DNA of 64,000 nt from the NCBI RefSeq assembly GCF_947492365.1, contig NZ_CANLMB010000001.1, positions 248,001 through 312,000 on the forward strand, written 5' to 3'. Position 1 is the stretch's first letter. Each line of letters starts with the position of its first letter. This stretch comes from an uncultured Erythrobacter sp. Lineage in GTDB: Bacteria; Pseudomonadota; Alphaproteobacteria; Sphingomonadales; Sphingomonadaceae. The notes beneath the pieces are model-generated. The model was not told where the DNA came from. It saw only the letters and a list, made by a program, of their open reading frames with translations, and ran no database searches. The position numbers and the translations under genes are program-made. Positions 1-8,887 of the stretch are shown piece by piece.

Positions 1-491
1 AAGGCGCTTTGCCAGCCTTGCTCGAAACGCTCGCTGCCGTGTCCGAGACGCTGGTCGAATGCGAAACCTGCGGCAATGTCGACACGGTCGACCCCTGCGG
101 TATTTGCGCCGATCACCGCCGCGATGCGCGCGCGCTCTGTGTGGTGGAGGATGTCGCCGATGTCTGGGCGCTCGACCGCGCGCGGTTGTTTCAGGGCCGC
201 TACCATGTGCTGGGCGGAAAGCTTTCCGCGCTCGACGGGGTGGGGCCGGAAGACCTCAACATCGCCTCGCTGCTCACCCGCGTTGCTGATGGAGCCGTCG
301 ACGAAGTCGTGCTCGCCATGAACGCCACGCTGGAGGGGCAGACCACTGCGCATTACCTCGCCGAGCGGCTGGAGGAGCACAAGGTCCGCATCACCCAGCT
401 CGCCCACGGCCTGCCGGTCGGGGGCGAGCTCGACTACCTCGACGAAGGCACGCTCGCACAGGCATTGAGGGCACGGCGTCCGGTGGAGTAA
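1..491 (+). CDS. recR: Recombination protein RecR, C-terminal part (cut by window start)
   Basis: RecR works with RecF and RecO to load RecA at gaps in the RecFOR recombinational repair pathway. The visible part begins in frame before base 1, so the N-terminal helix-hairpin-helix region is outside the window. A four-cysteine zinc finger (CETCG followed by CGIC) is followed by a Toprim domain: CVVED, then [18 protein letters not shown], and the conserved [22 protein letters not shown] tail (split here by description). About 160 of the usual 200 residues are present. The stop lies 44 bases before the def start, so the two genes are probably cotranscribed. Confidence 0.95.
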   Translation, partial: GALPALLETLAAVSETLVECETCGNVDTVDPCGICADHRRDARALCVVEDVADVWALDRARLFQGRYHVLGGKLSALDGVGPEDLNIASLLTRVADGAVDEVVLAMNATLEGQTTAHYLAERLEEHKVRITQLAHGLPVGGELDYLDEGTLAQALRARRPVE

Positions 492-535
492 ACGCGCCGT
501 TGAATAATCCCGCCAGCGCGATTATCTGCTCCCCC

Positions 536-1108
536 ATGGCTATCCTTGAAATCCTCGAAGTGCCGGACCCCCGGCTCAAGACCGTCTCCGTCCCCGTCGA
601 GCCGCAAGAGTTCAATGACGAGCTCAAACAGCTCGCTGAGGACATGTTAGAGACGATGTATGACGCGCCCGGCATCGGTCTGGCGGCAATTCAGGTCGGC
701 ATTCCCAAGCGTCTGCTGGTGATCGACTTGCAGCCCGACGACCCCGACGCCGAGCCGGTCGAGTGTGATCATGACGGCCACAAACACACGCATCCCGCGA
801 CCAAGAAAGAGCCGCGCGTCTTCGTCAATCCGGTGATCCTCGATCCGGCAGAGGATCTGTCGACCTTCAACGAAGGCTGCCTCTCGGTCCCCGAAATCTA
901 CGCCGATGTGGACCGCCCCGCGACCTGCACGGTCCAGTATCAGGACCTCGACGGCAACCACCACGAAGAGGCCCTCGAAGGCCTGCTCGCAACCTGCCTG
1001 CAGCACGAGATGGACCATTTGGAAGGCATCCTCTTCATCGACCACCTTTCGCGCTTGAAGCGGCAGATGGCGCTGAAGAAGCTGAAGAAGTTGAGGGCGG
1101 CGGCGTAG
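536..1108 (+). CDS. def: Peptide deformylase
   Basis: This metalloenzyme removes the N-terminal formyl group from nascent proteins. All three family motifs are present: GIGLAAIQ (residues 46-53), EGCLS (113-117, with the metal-binding Cys) and HEMDH (157-161, metal-binding His and catalytic Glu). The ATG at 536 is preferred over a TTG at 500 because it gives the family-typical start MAILEILEVPDPRL. Residues 78-92 form a His-rich, charged insertion between the first two motifs; insertions here occur in other alphaproteobacterial deformylases. The lysine-rich C-terminal tail is also typical. Length is 190 residues. Confidence 0.96.
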   Translation: MAILEILEVPDPRLKTVSVPVEPQEFNDELKQLAEDMLETMYDAPGIGLAAIQVGIPKRLLVIDLQPDDPDAEPVECDHDGHKHTHPATKKEPRVFVNPVILDPAEDLSTFNEGCLSVPEIYADVDRPATCTVQYQDLDGNHHEEALEGLLATCLQHEMDHLEGILFIDHLSRLKRQMALKKLKKLRAAA

Positions 1109-1118
1109 TTTGTTTTGC

Positions 1119-1220
1119 GCTCCCACCTCCGTGGGAGCGTCCTCGCTAGATGTGCGGCATGCCGCACCCGCTGCGGGCGGGCGCCCATTAGTTTAGGCGC
1201 CCTTGCGGTCCTGCGGACCG
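1119..1220. repeat. Structured intergenic repeat, copy A (four hairpins)
   Basis: Four consecutive palindromes lie just after the def stop: GCTCCCAC/GTGGGAGC (1119-1138), GTGCGGC/GCCGCAC (1152-1167), GGGCGCC/GGCGCCC (1179-1202) and CGGTCC/GGACCG (1206-1220). The same layout recurs in inverted orientation at 24.7-24.85 kb and 28.8-28.9 kb. The linker tcctcgct and the block cgctgcgggcg are shared, but the stem sequences differ. Confidence 0.7.
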
Positions 1221-1245
1221 TTTCTCGCTTCACACGCACCAACGT

Positions 1246-1268
1246 CATCCCGGACTTGATCCGGGATC
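1246..1268. repeat. REP-like palindrome (CCCGGA/TCCGGG type)
   Basis: ATCCCGGA and TCCGGGAT are separated by five bases and followed by a CAGCTTCTT tail. The paired copies at 2721-2811 carry the same motif in both orientations. It resembles short intergenic palindromes common in alphaproteobacterial genomes. Confidence 0.6.
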
Positions 1269-1337
1269 CAGCTTCTTAGTCGGGGATATCCTACAAAGCG
1301 CTGGTGTTCCTAATTTGTTCCGTGCTATAAGGGCGCG

Positions 1338-2705
1338 ATGGAACAACCGATTCTTCTTGCTCTCTTTCTGATCATCGGCGCGGCCCTGGGCGGCGGCGCG
1401 GCGTGGTTCTTTGCCTCGCGTCCTGTGGCCGAACTGCGCGAGCGGCTGGGTGAGCGAGAGGCTGCGGCGAAGGAGCTGGACGAGAAGTTTCGCAAGTCGA
1501 TCGCCGAGCTGGGCGAATCGCAGATCAAAGTGGCGACACTCGAAGCGAACGAGGCCAATTTCGAACGCCAGATGGCGCAGATGAAAGAGGCGCGCGAGGA
1601 GATGCTCGCGCAGTTCAAGGCGACCGGTGCGGAAGTGCTCAAGGCCAATCAGGAAGACTTCCTCAAACGCGCCGAGGAACGCTTCAAGCAATCCGAAGCA
1701 ACCGGCGAGGCCAAGATCAAGACGCTGCTCGCACCAGTGGGTGAGCGGCTGGAAAAATACGAAAAGCAGGTCGAATCGCTCGAGAAGCAACGCGTGGATG
1801 CCTTCGGGCAATTGAACGGCTTGATCCAGTCGATGCGCGAAGGGCAGGAAGAGGTCCGGCGCGAAGCGCAGCGACTCGGCAATTCGCTTACCAACGCCCC
1901 CAAGGCGCGCGGGCGCTGGGGCGAGCGGGCGCTGCAAAACCTGCTCGAACAATGCGGGTTGGCCGAGCATACCGATTTCGAACTGGAACATTCGATCGAC
2001 ACCGAAGAGGGCCGTCTGCGCCCCGACGCGATCATCAATGTGCCGGGTCAGAAGAAGCTGGTGATCGATTCCAAAGTTTCATTGAATGCCTATCAGGCCG
2101 CGTTCGAGGCCGATGATGACGACACCCGCAAGCGCGAGCTGGAATCGCACGCCAAATCCATGCGTAACCACGTCCAGACTTTGAGCGCGAAGAGCTATCA
2201 AAGCCAGTTCGAGGAAGCGCCCGACTACGTCATCATGTTCATTCCGGGCGAGCATTTTGTGACCGCCGCTCTGGATGCCGATCCCACCTTGTGGGACTTC
2301 GCGTTCGAGCGCCGCGTCTTGCTGGCGACGCCCACCAACCTTGTCGCGATTGCGCGCACGGTCGCGCAGGTCTGGCGGCAGGACGGGCTGGCGAAAGAGG
2401 CGCAAGAAATCGGACGGATGGGCGCGGAGCTATATGGTCGTCTCAAGACCGCAGCCGACCACTTGAAACGCGTTGGCGGAGGCCTCGAAAGCGCGGTCAA
2501 CAATTACAACAAGTTCGTCGGGAGCTTTGAGCGCAACGTTCTGTCCTCCGGCAAACGGCTTGCCGAGAAGGGCCTCGAGATCGCGAGTGAGATCGAAGAC
2601 GTGCCGCTGGTCGAGTCAGCGCCCCGCTACAATGCGGCAGACGCGGAAGCGGTCGAGGACGACGGCTTCATGCTCGAAGAAGAGCGCAAGGACGCGGCTG
2701 AATAG
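1338..2705 (+). CDS. rmuC: RmuC family DNA recombination protein
   Basis: RmuC-type proteins limit inversion at short inverted repeats and have a nuclease-like fold; their exact activity is unclear. The 455-residue product begins with one membrane segment (about residues 4-27), followed by a long charged coiled coil (about 30-170). The conserved RmuC domain comes next, with GRWGERALQNLLE, the acidic DAIINVPGQKKLVIDSKVS stretch and MFIPGEHFVTAAL. Its presence beside several perfect inverted repeats fits the family role, but that link is only suggestive. The C-terminal tail is acidic. Confidence 0.92.
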   Translation: MEQPILLALFLIIGAALGGGAAWFFASRPVAELRERLGEREAAAKELDEKFRKSIAELGESQIKVATLEANEANFERQMAQMKEAREEMLAQFKATGAEVLKANQEDFLKRAEERFKQSEATGEAKIKTLLAPVGERLEKYEKQVESLEKQRVDAFGQLNGLIQSMREGQEEVRREAQRLGNSLTNAPKARGRWGERALQNLLEQCGLAEHTDFELEHSIDTEEGRLRPDAIINVPGQKKLVIDSKVSLNAYQAAFEADDDDTRKRELESHAKSMRNHVQTLSAKSYQSQFEEAPDYVIMFIPGEHFVTAALDADPTLWDFAFERRVLLATPTNLVAIARTVAQVWRQDGLAKEAQEIGRMGAELYGRLKTAADHLKRVGGGLESAVNNYNKFVGSFERNVLSSGKRLAEKGLEIASEIEDVPLVESAPRYNAADAEAVEDDGFMLEEERKDAAE

Positions 2706-2720
2706 GGCCAAATAGCTCCC

Positions 2721-2811
2721 CGTCACCCCGGCCCCCGAGCCGGGGTCCCGCTTCTTGCAGCAGTGGACCGGTCCAAAGAAAGCGGGACCCCGGATCAAGT
2801 CCGGGGTGACG
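2721..2811. repeat. 91-bp inverted pair of REP-like palindromes
   Basis: CGTCACCCCGG (2721-2731) is mirrored by CCGGGGTGACG (2801-2811), and GGGGTCCCGCTTCTT (2742-2756) by AAGAAaGCGGGACCCC (2776-2791). The pair lies between rmuC and the next gene and would form a long hairpin in DNA or RNA. It may also work as a terminator, although no T-run follows. Confidence 0.75.
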
Positions 2812-2867
2812 GCTCGAGATTGCCAGCCCATTTTCCTACAGCGCGGTTTTCTGCTCCACACTGGCGG

Positions 2868-3422
2868 ATGGAAAACTACGCTAACCTAGCCACCCGCAAA
2901 CCGGTCCCAGCCCACCGCACCCGCCGCAAGCCGCATTTCTTCCGCCCTGTGCAGACCCGCTCGCGCGCTGATGGGTGGTGCGAAGTGCGCCAGTGCCTGT
3001 TTCTCGCCGAGCTTTACCTCTCCGGCACTGTCATCACCGCTGCGCGCCGTGTGGGCATGTCGCGCATGAGCGCCTACCGCCTCCGAGCCCGCCCCGATGC
3101 GGCGAGTTTCGCGCGCGCTTGGGACAGCATTCTGGCGCAGCCGGGCACGGGCAAATTGCCGCCCATCAGGATGGATTGGCGAAAGGTTACACGAGACGAG
3201 CTGGTCGAACGGTTCGAAGCGGGACTTGTGAAGCCGGTTCTCTACTTCGGCCGCGTGGTTGCGATCGAGCGAAAAGCTGACAATTCCGCGCTCTTGCGGC
3301 TGATCCGGCGGTTCAAGGACCAGCGACTACAAGCGGCCAGCAACCAGCCTCAAGCGGGGCGGAAAAGTTTTTCAAAGACCCCACTTGCGCGGTCCACTTC
3401 AGAGGAGAATGCGGTGATATGA
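2868..3422 (+). CDS. Small basic protein with helix-turn-helix-like segment, function unknown
   Basis: The 184-residue product is rich in Arg and Lys. The central part (about residues 43-75) reads LFLAELYLSGTVITAARRVG followed by MSRMSAYRLR, which looks like a helix-turn-helix of the kind found in small DNA-binding or terminase-small-subunit-like proteins. The ATG at 2868 is chosen because the open frame upstream runs through the inverted repeat at 2721-2811, which is unlikely to be coding. No catalytic motif is visible. The gene is convergent with the methyltransferase at 3434, leaving only 11 bases between the two stops. Confidence 0.7.
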   Translation: MENYANLATRKPVPAHRTRRKPHFFRPVQTRSRADGWCEVRQCLFLAELYLSGTVITAARRVGMSRMSAYRLRARPDAASFARAWDSILAQPGTGKLPPIRMDWRKVTRDELVERFEAGLVKPVLYFGRVVAIERKADNSALLRLIRRFKDQRLQAASNQPQAGRKSFSKTPLARSTSEENAVI

Positions 3423-3433
3423 ACCGGCGCGGA

Positions 3434-4231
3434 TCAATCGAGCGCGTCGAACACCTCGTAGGCCAGCACCGCACCGGCGACCGCTGCATTGAGCGAGTCG
3501 GCGCGCCCGCGCATCGGCATCGTCACGCGCAGGTCGCATTCGGCCTCGTAAGCCTCAGGCAGACCTTGCGATTCGTTGCCGACAAGGATGAAGCAAGGCG
3601 CAGCATAAGGCGCTTCGCGATAGGGCACGGCATCGCGCAGGCTCGCGGCGACCAGCTGGCCGGACCCGCTGCGCAGCCACGGCAGAAACTCCTCCCACCG
3701 CGCCTGCGCCAGACCGAGCGTGAACACCGCGCCCATGCTGGCCCGCACGGCTTCGGCGCTGAACGGATCGGCGCAATCGTCGATCAGGATCAGCCCGCCT
3801 GCACCCACCGCGTCACCCGTGCGCAGCATGGTGCCAAGGTTGCCGGGATCGCGCAGGTCCTGAGCGACGAGCCAGATTGCCGCCGCATCGCGCTCGAGTG
3901 CAGAGAGCGCGGTGTCGAACTCGTCGAACACGCCGACAACGCTTTGCGAGTTCGACTTGCCGGTGATCTTGGAGAGGATGTCGGGCGTGGTGGTGATGAC
4001 TTCGCCGCCCGCCGCTGCGACTTCGCCTTCGAGCCGGGAGAGCAATTCGTGCTCCTCGCGGCCCTCGGCCATGACGACCTGCCGCGGCACGCGCCCGCTG
4101 GCCCGCGCATCTTCGAGCAGGCGCAGGCCCTCGACCAGAAACTGGCCCGCGCGCTTGCGGTGCTTCTTGTCGCGCAAGCTGCGCAGATATTTGACCGTTG
4201 GATTGGAGAAACCCGAAATGTGTTTGCGCAT
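3434..4231 (-). CDS. SpoU/TrmH family RNA 2'-O-ribose methyltransferase
   Basis: This is a SAM-dependent SPOUT methyltransferase acting on rRNA or tRNA ribose. The 265-residue protein has an N-terminal substrate-binding domain of the RlmB type (KKHRKRAGQFLVEGLRLLEDA). The three SpoU motifs follow: DLRDPGNLGTMLRTGDAVGA (motif 1), LVGNESQGL (motif 2) and MPMRGRADSLNAAVAGAVL (motif 3, with the SAM-binding knot). It is the last gene of the PTS-like unit, starting 18 bases after the HPr stop, in a place where some relatives carry enzyme I. The exact nucleotide target cannot be read from the sequence. Confidence 0.92.
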   Translation of the reverse strand: MRKHISGFSNPTVKYLRSLRDKKHRKRAGQFLVEGLRLLEDARASGRVPRQVVMAEGREEHELLSRLEGEVAAAGGEVITTTPDILSKITGKSNSQSVVGVFDEFDTALSALERDAAAIWLVAQDLRDPGNLGTMLRTGDAVGAGGLILIDDCADPFSAEAVRASMGAVFTLGLAQARWEEFLPWLRSGSGQLVAASLRDAVPYREAPYAAPCFILVGNESQGLPEAYEAECDLRVTMPMRGRADSLNAAVAGAVLAYEVFDALD

Positions 4232-4249
4232 CGCGCCTGTCCTATCGGG

Positions 4250-4528
4250 CTATTCTTCGCCGAAGCCGTCTTCGACCAGCGCCACCAATTGCGCCAAAAC
4301 GCCATCGGCATCGGTGCCGCCGACGATCAGTTCGACATCATCGCCCTTCGCCGCGCCAAGCATCATCAGGCCGAGGATCGAGCCGCCCGCCGCTTCATTG
4401 CCGCCCTTGGCGACGCGCACTTCGGCGCCTTCGGGAAGCGCCGATACCGCCCCGACGAACTTCGCGCTGGCTCTTGCGTGGAGCCCGCGTTTGTTGACGA
4501 TGGTGACCGATTGACGAACTTCGCTCAT
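4250..4528 (-). CDS. ptsH: Phosphocarrier protein HPr
   Basis: HPr accepts phosphate from enzyme I at a histidine and passes it to EIIA. The histidine is His17 in RGLHARASAKF. The serine targeted by HPr kinase is Ser50 in GGSILGLMML. Length (92 residues) is typical. It lies 12 bases downstream of the EIIA gene in the same unit as hprK and rapZ, so the unit encodes both the regulatory kinase and its substrate. No enzyme I gene is present in the window. A regulatory rather than sugar-importing PTS is likely. Confidence 0.95.
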   Translation of the reverse strand: MSEVRQSVTIVNKRGLHARASAKFVGAVSALPEGAEVRVAKGGNEAAGGSILGLMMLGAAKGDDVELIVGGTDADGVLAQLVALVEDGFGEE

Positions 4529-4540
4529 GGACCCTGTGCC

Positions 4541-4972
4541 CTAGTTCCCGCCGCTTGCGCTGCGCGGTTCGCTGTCGCTGCCGAGCAGCTCGCTCGCCAC
4601 AGTGATGTAGTTGCGGCCTGCGGTCTGCGCGGCATCAACCGCTTCGACCACGCCCATGCTCTTGCGCGCTCCGGCAAGACGGATGAGCATTGGCAGGTTG
4701 ATCCCCGCGATCACTTCGACCTGCCCGGCATCAAGCAGCGAGATCGCAAGGTTGGAGGGAGTGCCGCCAAACAGATCGGTCAGGATGATGACGCCGCTGC
4801 CGCTTTCGACAACGTCGATCTTGTCCGCGATCTCTGCGCGGCGTTGTTCCATATCGTCATTGGGGCCGATGCAGACGGTCGCAATCGCCGCTTGCTTGCC
4901 GACGACATGCTCCATCGCTTCAACGAATTGGTCCGCAAGGCGGCCATGGGTAACCAGGATCAAACCGATCAT
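4541..4972 (-). CDS. PTS EIIA component, mannose/fructose family
   Basis: This 143-residue cytoplasmic protein resembles the EIIA-Man domain. His9 in the N-terminal VTHG is the expected phosphorylation site. DLFGGTPSNLAISL is the family core motif, and GINLPMLIRL follows. No EIIB, EIIC or EIID domain is fused or adjacent. In other alphaproteobacteria such solitary EIIA proteins act in regulatory phosphorelays. It sits between rapZ (75-base gap upstream) and ptsH. Confidence 0.92.
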   Translation of the reverse strand: MIGLILVTHGRLADQFVEAMEHVVGKQAAIATVCIGPNDDMEQRRAEIADKIDVVESGSGVIILTDLFGGTPSNLAISLLDAGQVEVIAGINLPMLIRLAGARKSMGVVEAVDAAQTAGRNYITVASELLGSDSEPRSASGGN

Positions 4973-5047
4973 ACGCGATTTATCGTCCGTACGTTTCCAG
5001 CGGAAAGCCCGCTATCCCAAACACCACCGTCTTTCGCAAAGCTGTCT

Positions 5048-5983
5048 TCAACGTCGTTGACCTTCGATCTCGTCGGCGGCGCGGGAGGCCAGATTGCGAT
5101 GGCGGACAGTGGGCGAAAATCCTGCGCTGCGCAAGTCCTGCGCCATGCGTTCAGCGGTGAAGACCGAGCGATGCCGCCCGCCAGTGCAGCCAAAGGCGAC
5201 GTGGACATAGGATTTGCCCTGCGCGGCATAGCGAGGAAGCAGCGTTTCGAGCAGGTCGCGGATCTGGCCAAAGGCTTTGTGGAATGCGGGATCGGTCTCG
5301 ATATGCTTGCCCACAGGCTCGTCTCTCCCGGTCAGTTCGCGCAGGCCCTCGACCCAATGCGGATTGTCGAGAAAGCGCATGTCGAATACGAGGTCGGCAA
5401 GCGGCGGCATGCCGCGCGCGAAGCCGAAGCTGGAGATGGTGAGCGTCATCGCGCCTTCTCCTTCGCTGCCAAACAGGCTGCGCACCTGCTCTTGCAATTC
5501 GTTGCTGGCCATGGCGGAGGTGTCGATCACGATCTCTGCCCAGCGGCGCAAAGGTTCGAGCAGTTCGCGCTCTGCCGCGATGCCGTCTTGCACGGTGCGC
5601 CCTTGCGCCATCGGGTGACGGCGACGTGTCTCGTTATAGCGCCGCTCCAGCTCGCCGCCGGTGCAATCGATGAACATCGAAGTGAGCGCGATATCGTCGC
5701 GCGCCGAAAGCTCCTTCACCAGCTCGATAATCTCCGCCGGAACAAAGCCTCTCGTGCGCGAATCGAAACCAAGCGCGAGCGGTGCGCGCGGGGCAGTCGC
5801 ATCGCCATCGGGATCACCAACGAGCCTTTCGAGCATGCGAACGGGGAAGTTGTCGATCGTCTCCCACCCCAGATCCTCAAGCACGTCGAGCGCGGTCGAT
5901 TTGCCAGCGCCGGACAGGCCGGTGACGAGCAGCAACCGCTGGCGTTTGTCAGGAGAGGATGGGGCGGGGGCGTCCATGCGCAC
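5048..5983 (-). CDS. rapZ: RNase adapter RapZ / nucleotide-binding YvcJ family
   Basis: RapZ-family proteins bind nucleotides and, in enterobacteria, direct RNase E to small RNAs controlling glmS. The 311-residue product has Walker A GLSGAGKST (residues 22-30), the RYNETRRRHPM region and the C-terminal GCTGGRHRSV motif. A GTG at 5983 and an ATG two codons later are both possible starts. Linkage to hprK, EIIA and HPr is the usual alphaproteobacterial arrangement. Whether this homologue regulates glmS (a copy starts at 63808) is unknown. The role in Sphingomonadales is inferred. Confidence 0.93.
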   Translation of the reverse strand: MRMDAPAPSSPDKRQRLLLVTGLSGAGKSTALDVLEDLGWETIDNFPVRMLERLVGDPDGDATAPRAPLALGFDSRTRGFVPAEIIELVKELSARDDIALTSMFIDCTGGELERRYNETRRRHPMAQGRTVQDGIAAERELLEPLRRWAEIVIDTSAMASNELQEQVRSLFGSEGEGAMTLTISSFGFARGMPPLADLVFDMRFLDNPHWVEGLRELTGRDEPVGKHIETDPAFHKAFGQIRDLLETLLPRYAAQGKSYVHVAFGCTGGRHRSVFTAERMAQDLRSAGFSPTVRHRNLASRAADEIEGQRR

Positions 5984-6049
5984 GCTTTTCGCGCGTTGCT
6001 TCGCGGATTGAAAGAAGGATTTTACAATTGTCCCGTTACGGCAGCGCCT

Positions 6050-6487
6050 TCAGGCAGACCCAATTCCATGCACGCGCAAAGCCCATTCGGCGCGCTCGGC
6101 AGGGGCGATAGTGCCCGGCTCGAACGCCAGAACGGGCAGTTCCACACCCAGTATGTCGCGGGTGGGAAGGCGCTCAGGAAGCCTCTCGCCCGCTCCGTCC
6201 AATTGCAAGATAAGCGCCAGCGGCGTGGGCGGGGCGAGCGGCAGTTCGACCAGCCCGACACCGCGAACCTCCAGCAATCCGGCGATATTGGGGGGAGGGC
6301 GCGCGACGATTGCATCGCCTTCACGCTGCAGTGTCACACCATCATCGCCGATGAGCTGCGCGCCGCGATCGATCAGCGCGAGTGTAAGCGAAGACTTGCC
6401 GCTGCCCGGCTCTCCCTCGATCATCAAGGCGCGCCCATCGATGGCGACGCAGCTCGCTTGCGCTATCGTAGAAGGCTTGCTGCTCAC
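6050..6487 (-). CDS. hprK: HPr kinase/phosphorylase, short alphaproteobacterial form
   Basis: HprK phosphorylates and dephosphorylates the regulatory serine of HPr. This form has only the C-terminal catalytic domain (145 residues), as is normal in alphaproteobacteria, and lacks the N-terminal domain of Gram-positive enzymes. Walker A is GEPGSGKS (residues 25-32), and the family signature is NIAGLLEVRGVGLVEL. The start overlaps the chvG stop by four bases (6484-6487), indicating translational coupling of the kinase to the two-component sensor. Confidence 0.93.
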   Translation of the reverse strand: MSSKPSTIAQASCVAIDGRALMIEGEPGSGKSSLTLALIDRGAQLIGDDGVTLQREGDAIVARPPPNIAGLLEVRGVGLVELPLAPPTPLALILQLDGAGERLPERLPTRDILGVELPVLAFEPGTIAPAERAEWALRVHGIGSA

Positions 6488-8106
6488 GATGCGGGGAGGC
6501 GCAAGCGAAGGCAGGCGCCGTCTTTCCCGTCCGGCCGCGCCTCTGCGACGAGCGAGCCGTCATGTGCCTCGGCAATTACCCGCGCAATGGCGAGGCCAAG
6601 GCCCGAGTGATTGCCGAAATCCTCAGTGTCCGGTCGGACCGAATGGAAGCGCTGAAACACCTTTTCGCGTGCGTCTTCGGGGATGCCCGGTCCGGAATCG
6701 CAAACGGTCAGGGTTACGCATTCGCCATCATTGTCGATTGCGACCTCGATCGGTGCGTCGGGCGGCGAGAAGGAAACCGCATTGTCGAGCAGGTTTTCGA
6801 CGACGCGTTCAAGCCGTGCTCCCACGCCCAGCACAATTGCTGGAGCACCCTGAGAGATCAGATCGATCCGGTGATCGGCATTCTCTGCGCGGTTTTCTCG
6901 GCTGCCGATGATCGCACGCACCAGGTCACGCATGTCGATATCTTCCAGCGTCGCGCGCGACATTTCTGCGTCGATCCGGCTTGCATCGGAAATTTCGGTG
7001 ACGAGCCGGTCGATCCGGCGCACATCATGTGTGGCGATTTGCTCCAGCTCACGGCGCAGATCGGGGTCCTTGACCTTGGGCAGCGATTCGACTGCGCTAC
7101 GCAAGCTTGCGAGCGGGTTCTTGATCTCGTGCGCGACATCGGCGGCGAAGCTGTCGACCGCATCGATCCGCTGGCGCAAGGCGAGCGTCATGTCGGAAAC
7201 GGAGCGGGCGAGCTGACCGATTTCATCGCTGCGTTCGGGCAGGCGCGGCACTTCGACATCGCGCTCACGGCCCTGACGGACCTTTTGCGCTGCCCGTGCA
7301 AGCAATTGGAGCGGGCTTACGATCGTGCGCGCCAGATAGAGCGAGAGCAGAGCCGAGGCGAACAGCACTGCCAGCACCGCAATCACCAGCGCCGAACGCG
7401 CCGAACGGACACTTTCGGTAATGTCCACCGCATTGCGCACAGTCAGCAAGGTCGCGCCGTTCAAACCCACCGGCGCTGCAGCGGTGATTACCGGGGTCCC
7501 GTCGAGCCATTCATAGAGACGCACCTGGCTAAGCCCCTCTTCGCGCGCCTGCACCAGCTCGGGGAAGGCATTGGCGTTTTGCGCTTCGGGTTCGACATAG
7601 TCAGGCACTGCCTCGGCGCTGACGATGGTGTCGACCGTCCGGTCAAGCCAGCGCGCCCATTCCTCGTCCCAGCTATCATCGGTGATGTCGTCGAGCACAA
7701 AGGCTGGCTCTGCGAGCGCGAAACTGTCGGCCCAGAGCAGCCCTTCGGCATCGAACATGCGCATCCGCATCCCTTGCTCGCGTCCGATCTGGACCAGCAG
7801 AGCCTCTTGCCGTTGACGGGTTGCGCCAGCGAGCGCTTCGGCGGTGATCTGGGCTTCGATGCGGGCGAGCTTGAAGCGTTCCTGGATCAGCTGGGTGCGG
7901 TAGGTGTCGAGATAGAAAAGCCCGCCGGAAAGCAGCGCAAGCGGCAAGATGTTGACGATCAGAATGCGGGCAGTGAGCGAGAAGCGACCTGTTACGCCTC
8001 GGCGCTCTTCTAGACGGCCAATGGCAGGTTGCTCTTCGGACGCCAGATCGCCAGCGACCCGATCCGCGCGGGATGTATTGACGTCGAGCTGGCCCGTGTC
8101 AGCCAT
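6484..8106 (-). CDS. chvG: Sensor histidine kinase ChvG (ExoS-like)
   Basis: This is the membrane sensor of the ChvG-ChvI two-component system, which controls envelope, acid-stress and carbon genes in other alphaproteobacteria. The 540-residue protein has membrane segments at about residues 46-66 and 239-259 flanking a periplasmic domain. A HAMP region follows, then the H-box [10 protein letters not shown] (phospho-acceptor His326), an N-box ([12 protein letters not shown]) and G-boxes ([17 protein letters not shown]). The ATG at 8106 is preferred to upstream starts that lie inside chvI. Its first bases overlap the end of chvI by eight bases. Confidence 0.94.
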   Translation of the reverse strand: MADTGQLDVNTSRADRVAGDLASEEQPAIGRLEERRGVTGRFSLTARILIVNILPLALLSGGLFYLDTYRTQLIQERFKLARIEAQITAEALAGATRQRQEALLVQIGREQGMRMRMFDAEGLLWADSFALAEPAFVLDDITDDSWDEEWARWLDRTVDTIVSAEAVPDYVEPEAQNANAFPELVQAREEGLSQVRLYEWLDGTPVITAAAPVGLNGATLLTVRNAVDITESVRSARSALVIAVLAVLFASALLSLYLARTIVSPLQLLARAAQKVRQGRERDVEVPRLPERSDEIGQLARSVSDMTLALRQRIDAVDSFAADVAHEIKNPLASLRSAVESLPKVKDPDLRRELEQIATHDVRRIDRLVTEISDASRIDAEMSRATLEDIDMRDLVRAIIGSRENRAENADHRIDLISQGAPAIVLGVGARLERVVENLLDNAVSFSPPDAPIEVAIDNDGECVTLTVCDSGPGIPEDAREKVFQRFHSVRPDTEDFGNHSGLGLAIARVIAEAHDGSLVAEARPDGKDGACLRLRLPAS

Positions 8107-8887
8107 CGGTGAAACTGTATCCCGCGCCATAGAGCGTGTCGATGGCGCCGAATTCGGGGTCGACGCTGCGGAACTTGCGCCGCATGCGTTTGATATGACT
8201 GTCCACCGTTCGATCATCGACGAAGACGTCGTCGGGATAGGCGGCATCCATCAATTGGTTGCGGCTCTTAATGACACCGGGCCGCGCTGCCAGCGCTTCG
8301 AGGATAAGGAATTCGGTGACAGTCAGGCTCACCGGCTTCTGGTTCCATGTCACATGGTGGCGCGCAGGGTCCATGAACAGCCGCCCGCGATCAATGTTGG
8401 GATTGGCTGGCTCGGGGGCGCTTTCCTCATTACCGATAGCGCGGTCCGGTTCGGCGCGGCGCAGGATCGCGCGGATGCGGGCAGTGAGCAGGCGCAGGCT
8501 GAACGGCTTGGCGATGTAGTCATCCGCGCCCAGTTCCAGCCCCGCTTCCTCGTCCTCTTCGTCATCCTTGCTGGTCAGGAAAATCACCGGCAGCGGTGAT
8601 TGTTCGCGCACCCGCCGCAGCAATTCCATCCCGTCCATCTTGGGCATCTTGATGTCGAACACGGCGAGGTCGGGCGGATTGTCGAGCAGCGCCTTCAAGG
8701 CGGTTTCGCCGTCCGAATAGAGCCGCGTCACAAACCCTTCGGCCTGAAGCGCGATCGAGACGGTGGTGAGGATGTTGCGATCATCGTCCACCAGCGCGAT
8801 TTCAAACGCCTCTTGAGGCTCGGCCGGAATTGCCTGCGCTTGGTTTGGCGAAGATTCGCCAGGGATTTCGCTTATGTCGCTGGCCAT
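8099..8887 (-). CDS. chvI: Response regulator ChvI (OmpR family)
   Basis: This is the DNA-binding partner of ChvG. The 262-residue protein has a short variable N-terminus, then a receiver domain starting [13 protein letters not shown] with phospho-acceptor Asp78 in [12 protein letters not shown] winged-helix domain of the OmpR type follows ([29 protein letters not shown]). The ATG at 8887 is chosen; upstream in-frame codons extend into the shared regulatory region. It is divergent from pckA. In rhizobia pckA is linked to ChvI control, so the same circuit is plausible here. Confidence 0.94.
   Translation of the reverse strand: MASDISEIPGESSPNQAQAIPAEPQEAFEIALVDDDRNILTTVSIALQAEGFVTRLYSDGETALKALLDNPPDLAVFDIKMPKMDGMELLRRVREQSPLPVIFLTSKDDEEDEEAGLELGADDYIAKPFSLRLLTARIRAILRRAEPDRAIGNEESAPEPANPNIDRGRLFMDPARHHVTWNQKPVSLTVTEFLILEALAARPGVIKSRNQLMDAAYPDDVFVDDRTVDSHIKRMRRKFRSVDPEFGAIDTLYGAGYSFTDG

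Noticed and set aside
2763..2867. N-terminal extension of the HTH-like protein
   Set aside because: It runs through the second arm of the inverted repeat at 2721-2811, and the conserved-looking part begins at the ATG at 2868.
3419..6610. Very long open frame on the plus strand (over 1000 codons)
   Set aside because: It is antisense to five well-supported genes (SpoU methyltransferase, HPr, EIIA, RapZ, HprK). In high-GC DNA such antisense frames stay open by codon bias. Its translation has no domain.
6562..8013. Plus-strand open frame of about 480 codons across chvG
   Set aside because: Antisense shadow of the sensor kinase gene. No motif or ribosome binding site.
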